Numbered from the stretch's first letter, positions 1 through 12,423 are shown. The stretch: DNA of 64,000 nt from Favolaschia claudopus (GCA_037176885.1 JAWWNJ010000073.1:124001-188000); one strand, 5' to 3'. Numbers and translations are program-made. Notes: generated by a model from the letters alone, not told the origin.

Positions 1-97
1 CCAGGTTGCCGGGCATCCACAGAGTAATGATGGTGCTTATAGCTTGAAGCTTGACGGGCTTGAAGAGGACGGGAAGTTGATGTGTTTGGTACTATTT

Positions 98-310
98 GCA
101 ATCAGCAGATGGCTGAATTTCGACGAACAGAGTCAACGGAGTATTTGGTTCTGCGTGCAGCAGCGTGTTTTGCTCTATTTAGATCCGACGATGTTTGTAT
201 CTATGTGCAATCAGCAGATGGCTGAATTTCGACGAATAGAGTCAACGGAGTATTTGGTTCTGCGTGCCATGTTTAGAACTGTCTGCAATCAGCAGACGGC
301 GAATTTTCTG
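98..310. repeat. degenerate tandem repeat, about 60-bp unit
   Basis: A block starting GCAATCAGCAGATGGCTGAA and running to TTTGGTTCTGCGTGC occurs at 98-158 and again at 207-267 with only about one difference. A shortened third copy starts at 285 (GCAATCAGCAGACGGCGAA). Spacing is 109 and then 78 bp. An open frame happens to run through the copies, but nothing in it looks like a protein domain, so I read this as non-coding repeat. Confidence 0.6.
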
Positions 311-684
311 ACCAGCGCAATCGAGATTCAATCTAGATTCGTTTGGGTTTATTTGGTTTTGGCTGATGAAGGCGCCGAATTTCCACGGAGGGGGACCTAG
401 CTTAAAAGCAAGGTCATAAAAGAACCACCATCTTGTTTTTAGTTCTTTGGAGCAATTATTTTATGATAGAATGCTTTGGTAGACTTTGACGCGACGCGAC
501 GCGATTGTGACATTGTGACGTGCAAAATCACATGTTCTGTGACCTCTCCTTCCCAACTTGTCCAACTTCGCGCGTAGCCTGGACGCATCCTCATCTCGCT
601 GGCTTCGCAGCGCGCCGTCCGTGTATTTATCGGTCTCAGCTGGATATCCACCCCCTCAAGCGCTCTATTCCCCATCTTTGAATC

Positions 685-1337
685 ATGTCGCAAGCGGTAC
701 GACTGGCGGTGCCCAACCTTACCGTGACTCACCTGTCCTATAGGCGAGCGACGACAGTTTCGATGCTGCCGACGACTTAGCGAAAATGGCCTGGGACGAA
801 GATGCTCTGGCAGAGATGGAGAGAGTCGCTACCCAACCCTCGTCGCCAGTGAAGCAATGGCGGAGCCCAGAGGCTGTTCATTGTCAGTCCCAGACATCGT
901 CTTGAGATTTGTCCTTGAAGCTCACGCGGTAGCAGCTCCTTCTACTCCAGAATCCAAGCAGCGTCATGGTATACAGCTGGGTAATGATACCCCTGCCACG
1001 CCGTCTCGTCCTTCAGGCCGTGAGACGGGTTCCGCATCGGCAAGCCGGATTTACAGGACTTTGGAGGAGGTAACAATCGAGGACGAGCGTGAGTTCTGTA
1101 CCTATCAGGAGTCACCCTCAGACAGTCTGACCACTTGCAGCATCCCTGCATAGAGCTCTTTTTCCAATGGATCCCAAGCAGGTTTGCGCCAAGCAGCGTC
1201 TTCATGCGCAATGATATCCTGACATGAGTTAGGCTTCTCGAAATCGCGTTTTTGGTTTAGATGACGATGATGAAGGCATGTTACATCTTGTCTCCACAGT
1301 GTTGCCTCTTTTAATGGGCTTTTTCCAGTCGAGACAA
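685..1337 (+). other. possible upstream exons of the RdRP gene or a small separate gene
   Basis: Plausible exons: 685-696 (starts ATG), 744-882, 933-1088, 1141-1181 and one from 1233, separated by introns of 47, 50, 52 and 51 bp with good GT/AG ends and branch-like TGAC sequences. The joined frame is acidic and Ser/Pro-rich (reads SDDSFDAADDLAKMAWDEDA near its start). Another in-frame candidate exon, 1300-1337, would join to 1383 through a GTAAGA...CAG intron and lead straight into the frame of the ATG at 1409. I could not connect exon 1233 to that frame without an implausibly short intron, so the true start of the RdRP stays open. Confidence 0.3.
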
Positions 1338-1408
1338 GTAAGAAATACAACATTCCGACCAAAAATACTAAGCTATTCGCAGAACTGCGATCACTGCCTT
1401 CACGCTCT

Positions 1409-4400
1409 ATGGCGCCTCCTCCTGTTCCAACCCATACACGTCCCCTTCGATCATCTTCCACGTACTCTTCCATCAACTCGACCTCGAGTTCCAACTCCCT
1501 GTTCTCGGCGACTTCCCGCACGTCGTCGATGTCCTCCATGGAATCAGTGGACACAAGTCCACGGAATTCTCCTCTCAAAAGGGGAGCCGAAGATCAGCTA
1601 ATCTCTTCACCTTCACCATCCAAGTCCCGTAAGCTTTGCGCGACTCCAGGATCTGATCCCTCATCCAACTCAGCCATGGAATCGCCTCTTGCGAGCCCTT
1701 CGAAACCTCGACCGTCAGCGGAGACCTTCACTTTGGAGAGCCTGTTCGACGGCAAGCACGGGTGTTGGCTCACGAAATATATCGTCGCACACTCTAAAAG
1801 GGTCCTTCATGCATTAGAAGGCCAGGGGGTAACGTTGGGAGTTCAATGGGAATTGGCACGCGGGGTTTCAGCCGGCAAATTTAGTTGGGAAAATATCGAG
1901 ACCAAAATGAAGAAGACCGCCAACGCTTTCGCAGGCACGAATCTTGAGGTAGCGTGGAAAGTATCAGATATTATGCGGGGGATAACCGAGTCCAAGCCCC
2001 GTGACCGCGATTTATGGTCCGTCGCATTTCGTCTTGTTTCGAGCAGGTATTTATCGTCGCTGTGTCCAGGTCCGAAGTCGATCGCGAACATGCGGCCTTC
2101 ATGGAGAACAAAGGCCGCGGACTCGGGTTGTTGGAAGGACCTTGGCCACATTGGAAGGGCGATACCCCCTATTACGGTGGACGCGTGGAATACCCCCTCC
2201 GCCTTTACAAAACCGCAAGCGCGGAAAATCCATACCACATCAGGATAGAGAAGCCCCGGATCGGCAGGTCTCATCGTTTTGCCCGTGACTTGGGATCTCC
2301 AAGCGTCCTGCATCTCTCGATTCCCTCCACGCTGGTCCAGGACGAGGGGGAAGAAATTAGACGATTTCTTGCTCAACGGTTCATTATCAACGGACGTGTC
2401 TACCTTGCTACTCCACCAAAAGACACGACTTCGGTGTATCTGATACAAACGAACGAGGATCATGAACGCAAGCCGCTCCCATGGTATGGCGATCAATACC
2501 GCATGTCCTTTGACGACTTTATACGGCGGCATAATCCTCTCCACCTCAACTCTGAGCAGGTAACTTGAGCTATGCGTTCAAACCATGAATCCAACTGATC
2601 ACACATCCAGTCGTTCGCCAAGTATACGGCGAGATTCGCGCTGGGACTGTCTACCTCGATTCCGGTGCTAGAGTTTGAAGAGCAGAATATCCATGAACTC
2701 CCAGATATTGTAACTCCTGACTGGCCGCCCGACGTGAAGCCTCCCGCAGATAAGATATTCTCGGATGGCGCCGGCCTCATCAACGATGCAGCGCTTGTGA
2801 TCATCACCAAGCGGCTTGGGTTCGCGCAGCGACTCACGGCAGTGCAGGGCAGATTTGGAGGTGCGAACGGGTTCATATACTTGTGGGCCGATTGCTCATT
2901 TTCTTGTTCGTCAAGGCTCCAAGGGATTATGGAGCAAGCACCCTTATGACGACAGCAAGAAGCCCACAATTTACATACGTCCATCGCAACTCAAAATCAA
3001 ACTGGATGGCCATCATCGTGTCCACCGTATATTTGATTTCTTACAAGGATCCCGTCCTTCAGCCACGTCTGGCCGGGAGAAAATTTCAGAGCAGGCCGTT
3101 CTCTGCCTTTCTCACAACGGTATTCCGGATGAAACCTTGGTCTCTTTGATGGTGGATGGTTTGGAGGCGTCTGTGAAGCCTCTTCTCAATTGGGCTCCGG
3201 GTGCGGAGCTGTCCCTATGGCGCGAAATAGATGGTTCGGGGGCTGTTTCCAGTACCCGGATGCAGCGTATCGCAAAGGGCAAGAGTCGTGCTCTGGGTTT
3301 CGGCGATCGCGAATCCGATGAAGTTGACGAGGAGCTCGATGTAGCGATGCTGGATTCCGAGAGCGCGACTTCTAGCTTTCCCGGTCGTGATATCGCTCTA
3401 GGTTCGCTCAAACTAAAGCTTATTTATTGTGGCTCACACTTTATCTTAGGGCCACTGAGCTTACACGAACGTGCGATGGAACTCTTACAATCTGGATTCC
3501 ACCGCTCGACGAGCGAATATCTAACCGATAAATTCCGCCTTATTATCAAAACGGAGATCAACACTATCGTCAACAAATACAAAGTCACTCTTCCGGAGTC
3601 AACTGCGTCGGAAGCGTTTGTTATTCCTGGTACGTTAGGGAAAACTAGGATCTTCATTACTTGATGGTTTGAAGATCCGCTATCGGTTCTCGAGGAAGGA
3701 CAAATCTTCTATCGGTCGTCAAACGGAATCAAAGATCCACTCACGGAGACGAAGTACAACACAGTTATCGGAGATGTGATAGTATGTTGTCTTATTTCGT
3801 CTGTGAATGATCATGGACTGACATGGCTACCGCGTAGATAGGAAGGCATGTGCAGATGTATTTTTCAGGTCTCCTGTACTGACGACACCAAGGTACCCAA
3901 TGCGTCTCCCATGCGATATGCAGAAGGTTAGGGGTCCCCCTCGTCTTCCCAACTCATTCTCATCTGGAGTGTTTTGTCTCAGGTCACAGCGGTCGATATA
4001 CCTGAACTTCACCCGTGGACCGACGTAGTCATCACCTCAAACTGTGGCCAGCAGAGCCTCTTGTCGCTGTTGAGCGGTGGCGGTATGTTGACAATAATCG
4101 CGATATTGAATTCAACTCATGTTTACGGATAGATTACGACGGAGGTTCGTTTGAAACTATAGTAGGACACACGCTTCGCTACTAACTGATAGGTCAGATA
4201 CCGTCATCTTCATATGGATGGAGGAACTGGTGAAACAGTTCGGCCCAAATAAACCACTCACGCCTGTGCCCGAGGGCTTCATGGGCCTTTTCAATCAAGA
4301 GGTTAAAACAGTTAGACAAGTAGGGGATGAACTCGGAGCTATGAATACCGAGGCAGCGCAGCAACGGCTTCAGGACTACCTCCTCGACGGCTTGCGCGAT

Positions 4401-5288
4401 TCGCAAGTCGGACAATACAGCTGGTTCCATGATATTTCAATCTATCGGCATGGATATGGAGATATCAAGTCGATTTTGATGGCCTATATGTTAGTTTTTC
4501 ATGACCGTTTGCATTTCTTTCGCTTGGTTGATACTTTTGCTCTCAGTGGTAATATTTTGCTCGACGCCGGAAAAAGCGGGTTAAGTCTGAAAGACGGAAT
4601 CTACGAAGCACACAAGAAGGTGTTCGGACAGCCGCAGCCGAAAAAACGCCACAATTGGGGTGAGCTGTCTCGAGATAGTTATGATCCATTTATTCTCGAA
4701 AGCTTGTTCGTTCATCCTTTCTTCCGTCTTTTCGTACGTAACACTTTTGGCAGATTCGTTGCGGGCAAGCAGAAGGGCGACGAACTCTTGCGCGAACATG
4801 ATCTCGCAGCAGGGATGCTCCCAGAAACGTTTAAAAAATTCGCGAAAGACCCTGATCTCCTCCAGCCGTATCAATTCAGCCAGAAAAAAGCGCAGGGCGA
4901 CGCTACGTGGGTGGAATTCTACAAATCGGAGCTGAACAAGATCGAGGACCACGTCAAACGTGCCCACGAGGAATTTTGTCGGATTCGGCCAACAATGGAG
5001 GCATATGAACGTGCGGCAATCATACGGGCGGCGCAGGAGAAGTTTGCGGAAACAATAGCTGGCATCGAACTGATGTCTCCGGACGAGGTCGCGCAGGTGA
5101 AGGCCTCATACGCTTATGCCCTGTCGACGAAGGAAGATTTTGGTTTCTGTGTTGCTTTTGGGACACTTTGCCACATCAAGGCGCGGGCAACGACTGGTAG
5201 CGGCGCTCCGGTTTCCCGCCTTTTCGATGAATCGAAGTCTATCTCGGGAGCTGCTGCTCGCGCGACGTTGGACGATGACGATCTTTGA
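1409..5288 (+). CDS. RNA-dependent RNA polymerase of RNA silencing (QDE-1/Rdp1 type)
   Basis: Copies single-stranded RNA into dsRNA for Dicer in quelling-type RNA silencing (family knowledge, RdRP PF05183). Proposed exons: 1409-2016, 2070-2559, 2611-2860, 2916-3401, 3450-3629, 3675-3781, 3838-3845, 3893-3926, 3983-4082, 4133-4144, 4198-5288. They sum to 1122 codons with consistent phases. Family blocks appear in order: SDGAGLINDAA, VQGRFGGSKGLW, YIRPSQLKIK, the LEEGQIF block, the GRYPMRLPCDMQKV block, VTAVDIPELHPW, SLLSGGDYDGDTVIFIW. The last holds the catalytic Asp triad DxDGD, so the enzyme looks active. Introns are 45-56 bp; the one at 3846-3892 is GC-AG (AG/GCATGT), and exons 3838-3845 and 4133-4144 are microexons. 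The N-terminal Ser-rich stretch is low complexity. The start is the first ATG of the first long exon; further 5' exons are possible. The C-terminus ends in an acidic tail. Confidence 0.88.
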
Positions 5289-6219
5289 CTGATTTTTTAT
5301 CCTTGGTTCTAGATTTTGGGTGGAGGGACGATTCGATCTTGTTTAATGTTAATTGTATTGTCTTGGATGGCTGCGAGACTCAACGCAGCAGAAGAAGCAA
5401 GACCCGACAACAGCCAAACTTTCAAGTTTCGACGAGATCTCCAATGCCACCGGTTCAACGTTTGCTTCAAGTTCAAAATCTGGAATTTGACAGCAATCCC
5501 CAAGTATCAATATCGACGTCAAGTAATATTGCAAGATGCCCAGAATCGATATCTCCAACAACTCCCTTATCAGAAATCCTCGCATCTTGCGCGATACAAG
5601 GTCGCGTGCGATTTCGACCCCCCAAGATGATCTTTCATCGCAACACTTAAGGCGGCGCAGCGTGGAGTTTCAGAGTTGGCTTCAAGGGTGCGGTGCTAAG
5701 TTCAAGATTCGTTCAAACAACCCAAGGCTCGATATCGACGGCAACCTCGATTATGTTTGCTTCAAGCGGCCGGCGCACGACTACTAGTACGACGGTGACA
5801 TCGATGACTGCCTCGACAAGTGACTATCGAAATGCAGGAATCATTGTGACAATTCGTTATGCCAGAGCAGGCCAGAGCCCAAATCAAAGAATATGAAGAA
5901 TCACCACAATGCATAGCAAATTTACTGGCGTTGTAGTCAAGTGCCACCGTGGTGGCAGGTTAACTTGAATATTGGCGGCCAGAGGGACAAACAATCGTAG
6001 TAGTTACTGACTGTGGTATATATACCTTCTCCCCAATATATGGTTCAGAGCAGTTGCTCCAGACGCGACGTACTTACTACACGTCGCGGATCCGTGGATA
6101 CTTATGTCACATGTGGGGCTGTGACATTAACCACATGATTGTGACGCAACGCGCTCTCCTCTCACCCCCAATTGCACTTCAAGGCAGCTTGCGCTTGTTT
6201 CCCTGGGTCTCACGCGGCA
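5289..6219. other. intergenic region between RdRP and the F-box gene
   Basis: No supportable gene: short frames on both strands with stops and no recognisable motif. A perfect 12-bp palindrome GGTATATATACC lies at 6015-6026, about 200 bp upstream of the F-box ATG and suitable as a TATA region. Confidence 0.4.
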
Positions 6220-7764
6220 ATGCCGTCCGACCACTCACTTCCAGACGAGCTCATCTCCGAAATCCTCACACCGGCTCTGAAGGTTAGCGAAGAGACGTTT
6301 TGTAACACCAATTCGGTCTCCCCATTTGCCAACTTTTCTGAATCGACTTCTGCGTATCTCTTGGTCTGCAAATCCTGGCTTCGTGTAGCGACCCCCTTGC
6401 TGTACAATGTTGTGGTCGTCCGCTCAAAGGCACAGGCGAAGGCTCTCAGCATCGCTTTGACCGGAAATAAGCAGCTGGGGCTTTTCATAAAGAAACTCCG
6501 GGTCGAGGGCGGATTCGGATCACCCATGCACGTTGTCTTGAAATACTCGCCAAATGTTTCCGATGTCTTCCTCTCATTCGATATTTTTTCTTCGGACAAT
6601 ACGAGCGGCCTATGCAAAGGTCTTCCCCTAATCAATCCCACCCGTCTAATTCTCTGGACTTCGAGTCGCAAAACATTGGAGAATAAGATGCTTTTGCAGC
6701 TGCTGCAGAGCCTGTCAGATGCGATAGCGAAATGGGACAATCTGGTGCGAACCCTCATCTCCAACCTTCGTGCTAATTGAAACATCATTCCCAGCGTATC
6801 TTCGACTGCCCTTTCGCATCAAATGGGCGCCTGGCTCAGAAGATCGTGCCACCTATGGTCAAAGCCAAACGCCTCGATACCCTGACAGTACAGAGTGTCT
6901 ACTGTATATCATGGGCATACTCTCAATTCAAGGATTGCCCTCTCAAAGCCATTCATATCAGACGTCCTGTATCCATGGCTGAACGGCAGTACAGTCTCTC
7001 CTCGGTGGATGCCGATCTCATGGCGCTCTTGAAATTCTCTGAGGCATCACCGCAAGTTTCTAACTCATTGATGTATTCCTGTTCTCATATGTTCAATGTA
7101 TTTGGCACAGGGACGTTTGGGATTCACCTGCAGAGCCGCCTGAGCCTAAGCTTCCGCTAATCACTCCATCTCTTGATCCATCCTTCGTTCCGCTAAACAC
7201 GGCCCCGAACGCGGTGAAGGAACACATTTGGACTCGTGTCATAGATTTTGCAATGTTAGTTGCAGCGGATCGCATTCGGTCTGCATCCAGCGACGAAGTT
7301 GCGCCTCAGCTCGGGCTATTGTTGGTATCGAAACTCTTTTATGTACGCGCTTCCATGCACTGGTCGCCCTTTGCTGATATTTGTTTTCAGCGAGTGGGGC
7401 GTCCTCTCTTTCATAAACACATCACCTTTCGGACACCGGCTCAAACGAACAAATTCGCACATATACTTGCGCAGAGCCCCGTTATTGCGCAGTACGTGCG
7501 TAGCATCAGCCTCGAACACGCAATTTATTTTTACAATTCCGACGCCGTGCGAAACGGCCGTTCTTCGCTGACCTTTATCCTATCCCAAGCCTACGCTCTC
7601 GGCTGGTTTGGTGATTTGGCGAATGGCTCTGCCCCTTTAATTCATTGGGATGCTTTCGCAGCGATGGCTAAGTGCTCAGGTCACACCTTGCGCGAATGCT
7701 CGGTCGACATTCGGATGGAGAAGGGTGTCCATTCGGCCTCTATCTTCGACAATCTGACCGCTGT
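6220..7764 (+). pseudogene. F-box family protein, 5' half, cut by the 35-kb element
   Basis: Exons 6220-6744, 6795-7072 and 7111-7764 encode the N-terminal two thirds of an F-box protein typical of large agaricomycete expansions. The F-box-like start is LPDELISEIL, followed by YLLVCKSWLRVATPLLYNVV and the family block GLCKGLPLINPTRL. F-box proteins recruit substrates to SCF ubiquitin ligases through Skp1 (family knowledge); the target is unknown. The intron 6745-6794 is canonical; the proposed 7073-7110 intron is only 38 bp and less certain. The frame runs intact to GCT-GT at 7764, where the terminal repeat of the large element begins, and stops five codons later. The other half is at 43174-44045 in matching phase, so this allele is disrupted rather than decayed. 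Confidence 0.85.
7762..7764. repeat. 3-bp target-site duplication (TGT), left copy
   Basis: TGT precedes the left TIR and TGT follows the right TIR at 43171-43173. Keeping one copy gives ...GCTGTACGTG..., which restores the F-box reading frame. Confidence 0.75.
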
Positions 7765-8265
7765 CACTCCGCAAAATTGAAACTTACTGTCTAACCAGTA
7801 TACTTTGCAGTAAACAATGTATACAGTTTAGCCAGAAAGCAATCCAGAAAGTAATGTATTCTGTAGAACAGAAAACCTACCTGTAAGCAAAGCTATCTGT
7901 AAAAGATTCTGTTAATCAGTAAATAAAGCTTTCGGCGCCGCCAGTAAGTGATCCAGTAAGTACTATATTCTGGATCACTTTCAGCATCCCAGTAAACAAT
8001 AAGAACTGGGGTGCCGAAAGTGATCCAGAATACAATAGAAACTGGACCGCTTTCTGTGCACCAGTAAGTAATGCTTTCTGGCGCACAGAAAGCGGTCCAG
8101 TAAACAATAGTTACGGGCCGCACAGAAAGCGCACCGGTAAGCTATTGTTTCTGGCTCCGCAGAAAGCGGTCCAGTAAGCAGTGATTTCTGGCCGTGCTGC
8201 AGCACGCCGGCAGCACGACTGCAGCACGTCTGCCGCACGCCGGCCGCACGCACTATCAAAATATA
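7765..8265 (+). repeat. left terminal inverted repeat of the 35.4-kb element
   Basis: Matches the reverse complement of 42670-43170 from CACTCC to CTATCAAAATATA with only a few differences. It is built of short alternating words (CAGTAA, CAGAAAG, CGCTTTCTG) that pair internally. One strong hairpin runs from GGATCACTTTC at about 7972 to GAAAGTGATCC at about 8028. Another is CCGCTTTCTGTGC...GCACAGAAAGCGG at about 8048-8096. The inner end (8191-8251) is a run of GCAGCAC/GCCGCAC words including GTGCTGCAGCAC. Confidence 0.9.
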
Positions 8266-11200
8266 TAAAATTTTTGGGAAAAAGGCTCTGAGTCGTAGGG
8301 TAATTTACAGCAAGGATATCGTAAGAACAGAGTATGTGATTTGAAGTCTACACCCCAAACAAAGATATTGTCGAAAAGAATCTCACTTTATTCGTGATAA
8401 CAGCATGAGGCCGATCGCCGACAAACCAGATGACTTCAAAACAACGTCCAAATGCCTACACCTCCTCCAACTATACCTCCACCATTGTTGTCTTGCGGTT
8501 CATCTTCACCTCCAGACTCGCTGGGCGAAGCAGTCGTCCAGTTCTGGCTGTCGTTGCGAGGGTGTATTTCCCGCATCAGAGGTGTCAAAGAAGAGGATGT
8601 CGGGGGCGTAGATGCAGACCACCGCAGACATATTCTCACCCACATCTCTCCGGAAATGACCAACCCTATCCGTGCCCACCACCACCACCACCATCAGCGA
8701 CGAAGCCGGCGCGCTCCTGCCTCTTTCCCCGTCCTGCCACCACTGCCAAAGCTACTGATTTTCGTCGTCGTCCCAACACCGTCACGGATTGCGGCCATGC
8801 ACAGGCGGCAATGCGACGTTGAACGCAGACAGCGGCGAGCGATGCTTGATTCCGAGGCGCGGTACAATACCGCCTCCACCATGCTCCGAGTCTTTGTCCA
8901 TATCTTCGGCTCGGTCCTCCACCGCTCCTCGAGCGTCCCCAAGGCCGACCCCACCTACACCCGCGCCGTCCTCGTTGTATGAACAAACACTAGCGAGTAC
9001 GATACTGCCGCCTTACATCGCCGCCGAATCGCCCGCCAGCACGCTAACCCGATAAGTGTACTAGTTGGCGTCGAATGTAACGTCAGCTCGAGTACGCTTG
9101 AGGTAATATAGAGGACAACGCTCGACAAGCGTCGATGGAAGATTTTGCAGTTTGCGGTGGTAGAGGAGAAGGCGGTTGGTAGAGGTTTGGGAGAGGGAAG
9201 GAGCGCCGGTGTCATCGTGGAAGTGAGTTTCTTCTGAGTATCAGCCGATACTGGAGACGGCGTTTACTTGACAAGGTGCAGCTCTACCCTCTTCCCATTC
9301 CGATCCCCCTTCTCCTCACCACCCGTCACCACCCTCAACCTATCGCGGAAAGAATCTCTTTCTACCGCCCGTATCCTCGCTCATTGACTTCGCCGCTCAA
9401 AGGTCACGCTGATGAGACGGGCGCCGGCGCCTCTCATCGCAAGCGGAGACGGGAAATGCACCAGTGCTATCTTTCCCATCTCTACGTCGACCGTTAAGCC
9501 CCGCACAGTCGGCAAACGCAACGTCAACGCCGGCTTTGCCTCCAGCGCAATCGTCTTGCTCCTCCTCCCGTCCACCACCACCACCCGTAAACCCATCTCG
9601 TGCATATTCGGGGTGACCGGGATGGAGAGGCAGAGGGAGGAGCTTTACGCGACCCTGTCGTCGGTGGGGATGACGTGGATGCGGTAGTGGCAGACGGGGG
9701 TGGGCGGAGGTGGGCGGGGGCGATGGCGGGCACGGAGGCGGAGGAAGAAGAGGGTGACTATGAGGAGGGATGGAAGTGGTGGGGCCGAACGAAGGAGAGG
9801 GTGAAGATGAGGAGGGATCGGTGATGTTGGAGGAGTGGGGTTTGAAAGGACGCGAGAGGCGTTTGGCTAGGAGGATAGGTCAGTATCGGCGGAGAAGGGT
9901 GTAGAGGAAGGAGACGGGCATGAAGAGATAGGAAGTAAGGCATCGTAATAGAGATTGCCACTCACCAGCAAATACAGTGGATGACTCCTCCAATCACGAA
10001 CGAAGACATTCTCCCCTTCTCCCTCTCCCTCCACGTCACCACCTCCTGAAACGTTGCGACGGGAATCCGACCGCTGGCATCACTCCCGAGCGCCTCCCTC
10101 ACCTCCCCTTCTGCCCGTTTCGTTGTCGTCGAAACCGATCTCTTATGCAATGCAACTCGCTTTCGCTTTCCGCACTGCACACCAACGCTCCAGCTCACGT
10201 ACTCAGAAAAGCGGGAGAACTAGATGCGTGAGAGGTAGACGCAGGCGAAAGCGACGACAACGGCGTGGAAGACATGCGGGGTGTCAAGCGCGAGATCTCG
10301 GAATTGGCGTACGATGGGCTGTTCCACGAGGGCCGTGAGTTGAAAGATAGCATGCGAGCCGACCAGATGGTGCGGGAGTGCTGGCCGCCCCAGCAACGAG
10401 ACGAAGGAAGGGAGAACGCGGTCGGGTTCGCCGTCTGCTGCCCAGCGTGCGGGGGAGTACTTGGGAAAGTACGCCGTGGAGGATGAAGGGGTGGTAATGT
10501 AAGCCGCGGAAGGAGGAGTTGTTTTGAACGAGTTGGAAGATGCCGGCGTGGCTACAGGGAAGAGGAGAACAGCGGGAAGAAGGCAAAAGTGGGTTTCACG
10601 CGGTGCGTCAGAGTGAAACAAGCCATGCGGAGCGGAGGCGGGTGCTGCGCGTGGCCGGCGTGGATGACGAAGGAAAAAACTGGGGCAGGGTAGTTTCCCG
10701 TCGAGGAGGCGCGGGTCGAGGCTGCTTAGTTGTGTAGGCTGGCTTGAGGTGTCGAAGACGTAGTGTTGACGACTGCGCACATGGACAATCAAGGCGGCGG
10801 GTGTCTGTGCGGCAAGGTCGGATGAATGAAGCACTGAGAGCGACGCGGCGTGGCGCACTCGCTCCGGCAGCTTCAGCAGCCAGAAAGTGTTTCTCAACGT
10901 TTCCGTGGCGGTCGTCGTGGCGCACGCTTCGTGGACTCGCAACGGATGCCTTGGGCGGCGAGCGGACATGGAGGAGGCGGGGCGATGAGTCGAAGATACG
11001 GCAGGCGGTACGTTCCTGAAAGTCAAGCAGACAATCGTGTTGCTTGGCTAGCGGCCGGATGAGACGAATGTCAAAGGAACGAGAGAAGCAGATGACTTAC
11101 GGCGGGCGGACAGAGCGTAAGCCACAACACCATATCGAAGCTGCAGCGGGGGTGCGAGATATACGGGTCAGCATGACGGAACGGACGCGATGCTCAAGAC

Positions 11201-11569
11201 AAGGTGTATTTGCCGGTGAGGTGGCGTCTTCGACGCTGAAGGAGAAAGAGAAGAGGCGCTTGCCCTGGGGCGAGGTAAGCGATACGACGGGCAGTGTTTG
11301 AGCGTGAATGTGTCGTCGGTGTTGAGTACGGTGTGAGGTGACGGGAAGGACTGGATTGCGGGAGGGAAGGCGTCGTCATTGTCAAGCAAGACCGCGATCA
11401 CTAATTTCGGCCGATAAATCCGTGCGGCTGCACGGACCAGAACCCACCTGACCGCCACCACACTTTTGTCTCCTGCGTCCTTCTGCCTCTGCCTCTTCGA
11501 CTTGGGGGTAGAGGGCCGCCGCTTCGCGCAGCAAAACTCGTACTTATGTACGGAACTTCGGTCCGACAA
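8266..11569 (-). other. gene-like sequence, copy A (unrecognised, degraded or captured)
   Basis: GC-rich, Pro/Ser/Arg-rich frames on both strands without a clean gene model. The most convincing coding-like signal is on the minus strand, 11026-10220, containing KLPERVRHAASLSVLHSSDL and LLGRPALPHHLVGSHAIFQL. Sequence at complement 11403-11431, 10841-10874, 10811-10830 and 10701-10721 recurs in the same order on the plus strand at 20141-20169, 20399-20430, 20476-20500 and 24648-24664 (copy B). Two related copies suggest a once-real gene carried or captured by the element. I do not recognise the protein. Region 8400-8960 holds only short proline-rich frames. Confidence 0.4.
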
Positions 11570-12423
11570 CCGCGCATCAGTTGATGGGGCGGCGTATTAA
11601 GTGATTTCCGGACATGGCATGGGAACTCTTTTTGGCTTGACTTCTACTTTGTAGTCCTACTCTTCGCCGTTCGGACAGCGTTAGCCAGGGCTTTCGTTTT
11701 CCCGTATTTTTTTTGGCACATTGGAATAGGCATTCTGGGAATACAGTTCTTTCAACTACTCCGCCCTGCTCGCCACTGCATCCACCGCGTTCTGAACTCT
11801 TTCGTTATGAATCGAATCTGTACGGTAATGAGTATTTGCTGTATCAGTTCTGGAGAGAGAAATGCTCACCTTGCCCATCACTCAATAAGCTGTGAAACTC
11901 CTTTACGAGAGATTGGAAGTTGTTTCTGCAACCCACAGAACCAAGGCACCATACCACCTCCTCTCTACAATAAACATCCACCCGTCGATAAAACCAGATC
12001 GGTATCGACAGCCTCTCAGCGGAACATTCGTCATCAAGCGCGGTGTGTACAACAGAAGGGCATGTAATGTGAGCTCCACAATTCTCGCGTTTGTTGGCAT
12101 GAAAAGGGACTATACTCAATCCCTCCTCGCGAGCGGCTTCTATCGATGCGACCAAGGTTTTGTCTTCCATTCCGTCGCATAACATGGTTTACGACTCGAA
12201 GCTTAGCTTCTCGTAGGGAACCACAAATCCATCGGCTCTGAGCCAAGTAAATTGCTGCTGTCAAATTTTGCCAGAATACGTCCCGTTGTAAGTCGGAATC
12301 GATGAGTATTATCCGAAAACCAGTCGGGTCGTCAGGCCTTTGCAGTACTAGGGCTTCGAATCGAGAGGCTTGCGGTTTGATCTACAGTACAAACAAACGA
12401 AAATGGTAAATATTTTTGTTCTT
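11570..12423. other. no gene seen
   Basis: Short frames on both strands with frequent stops and no motif. I see nothing supportable here. Confidence 0.3.

Noticed and set aside
439..732. Minus-strand 97-codon frame
   Set aside because: Shadow opposite the likely 5' region of the RdRP gene; no motif.
7981..8259. 92-codon frame repeated at both TIRs as a possible small gene
   Set aside because: It is a by-product of the TIR repeat words; cysteine-rich, no start context, and explained by the inverted repeat.
8405..8986. His-run and Pro-rich frames on both strands
   Set aside because: Low-complexity GC-rich sequence open in several frames at once; no domain or splice structure.
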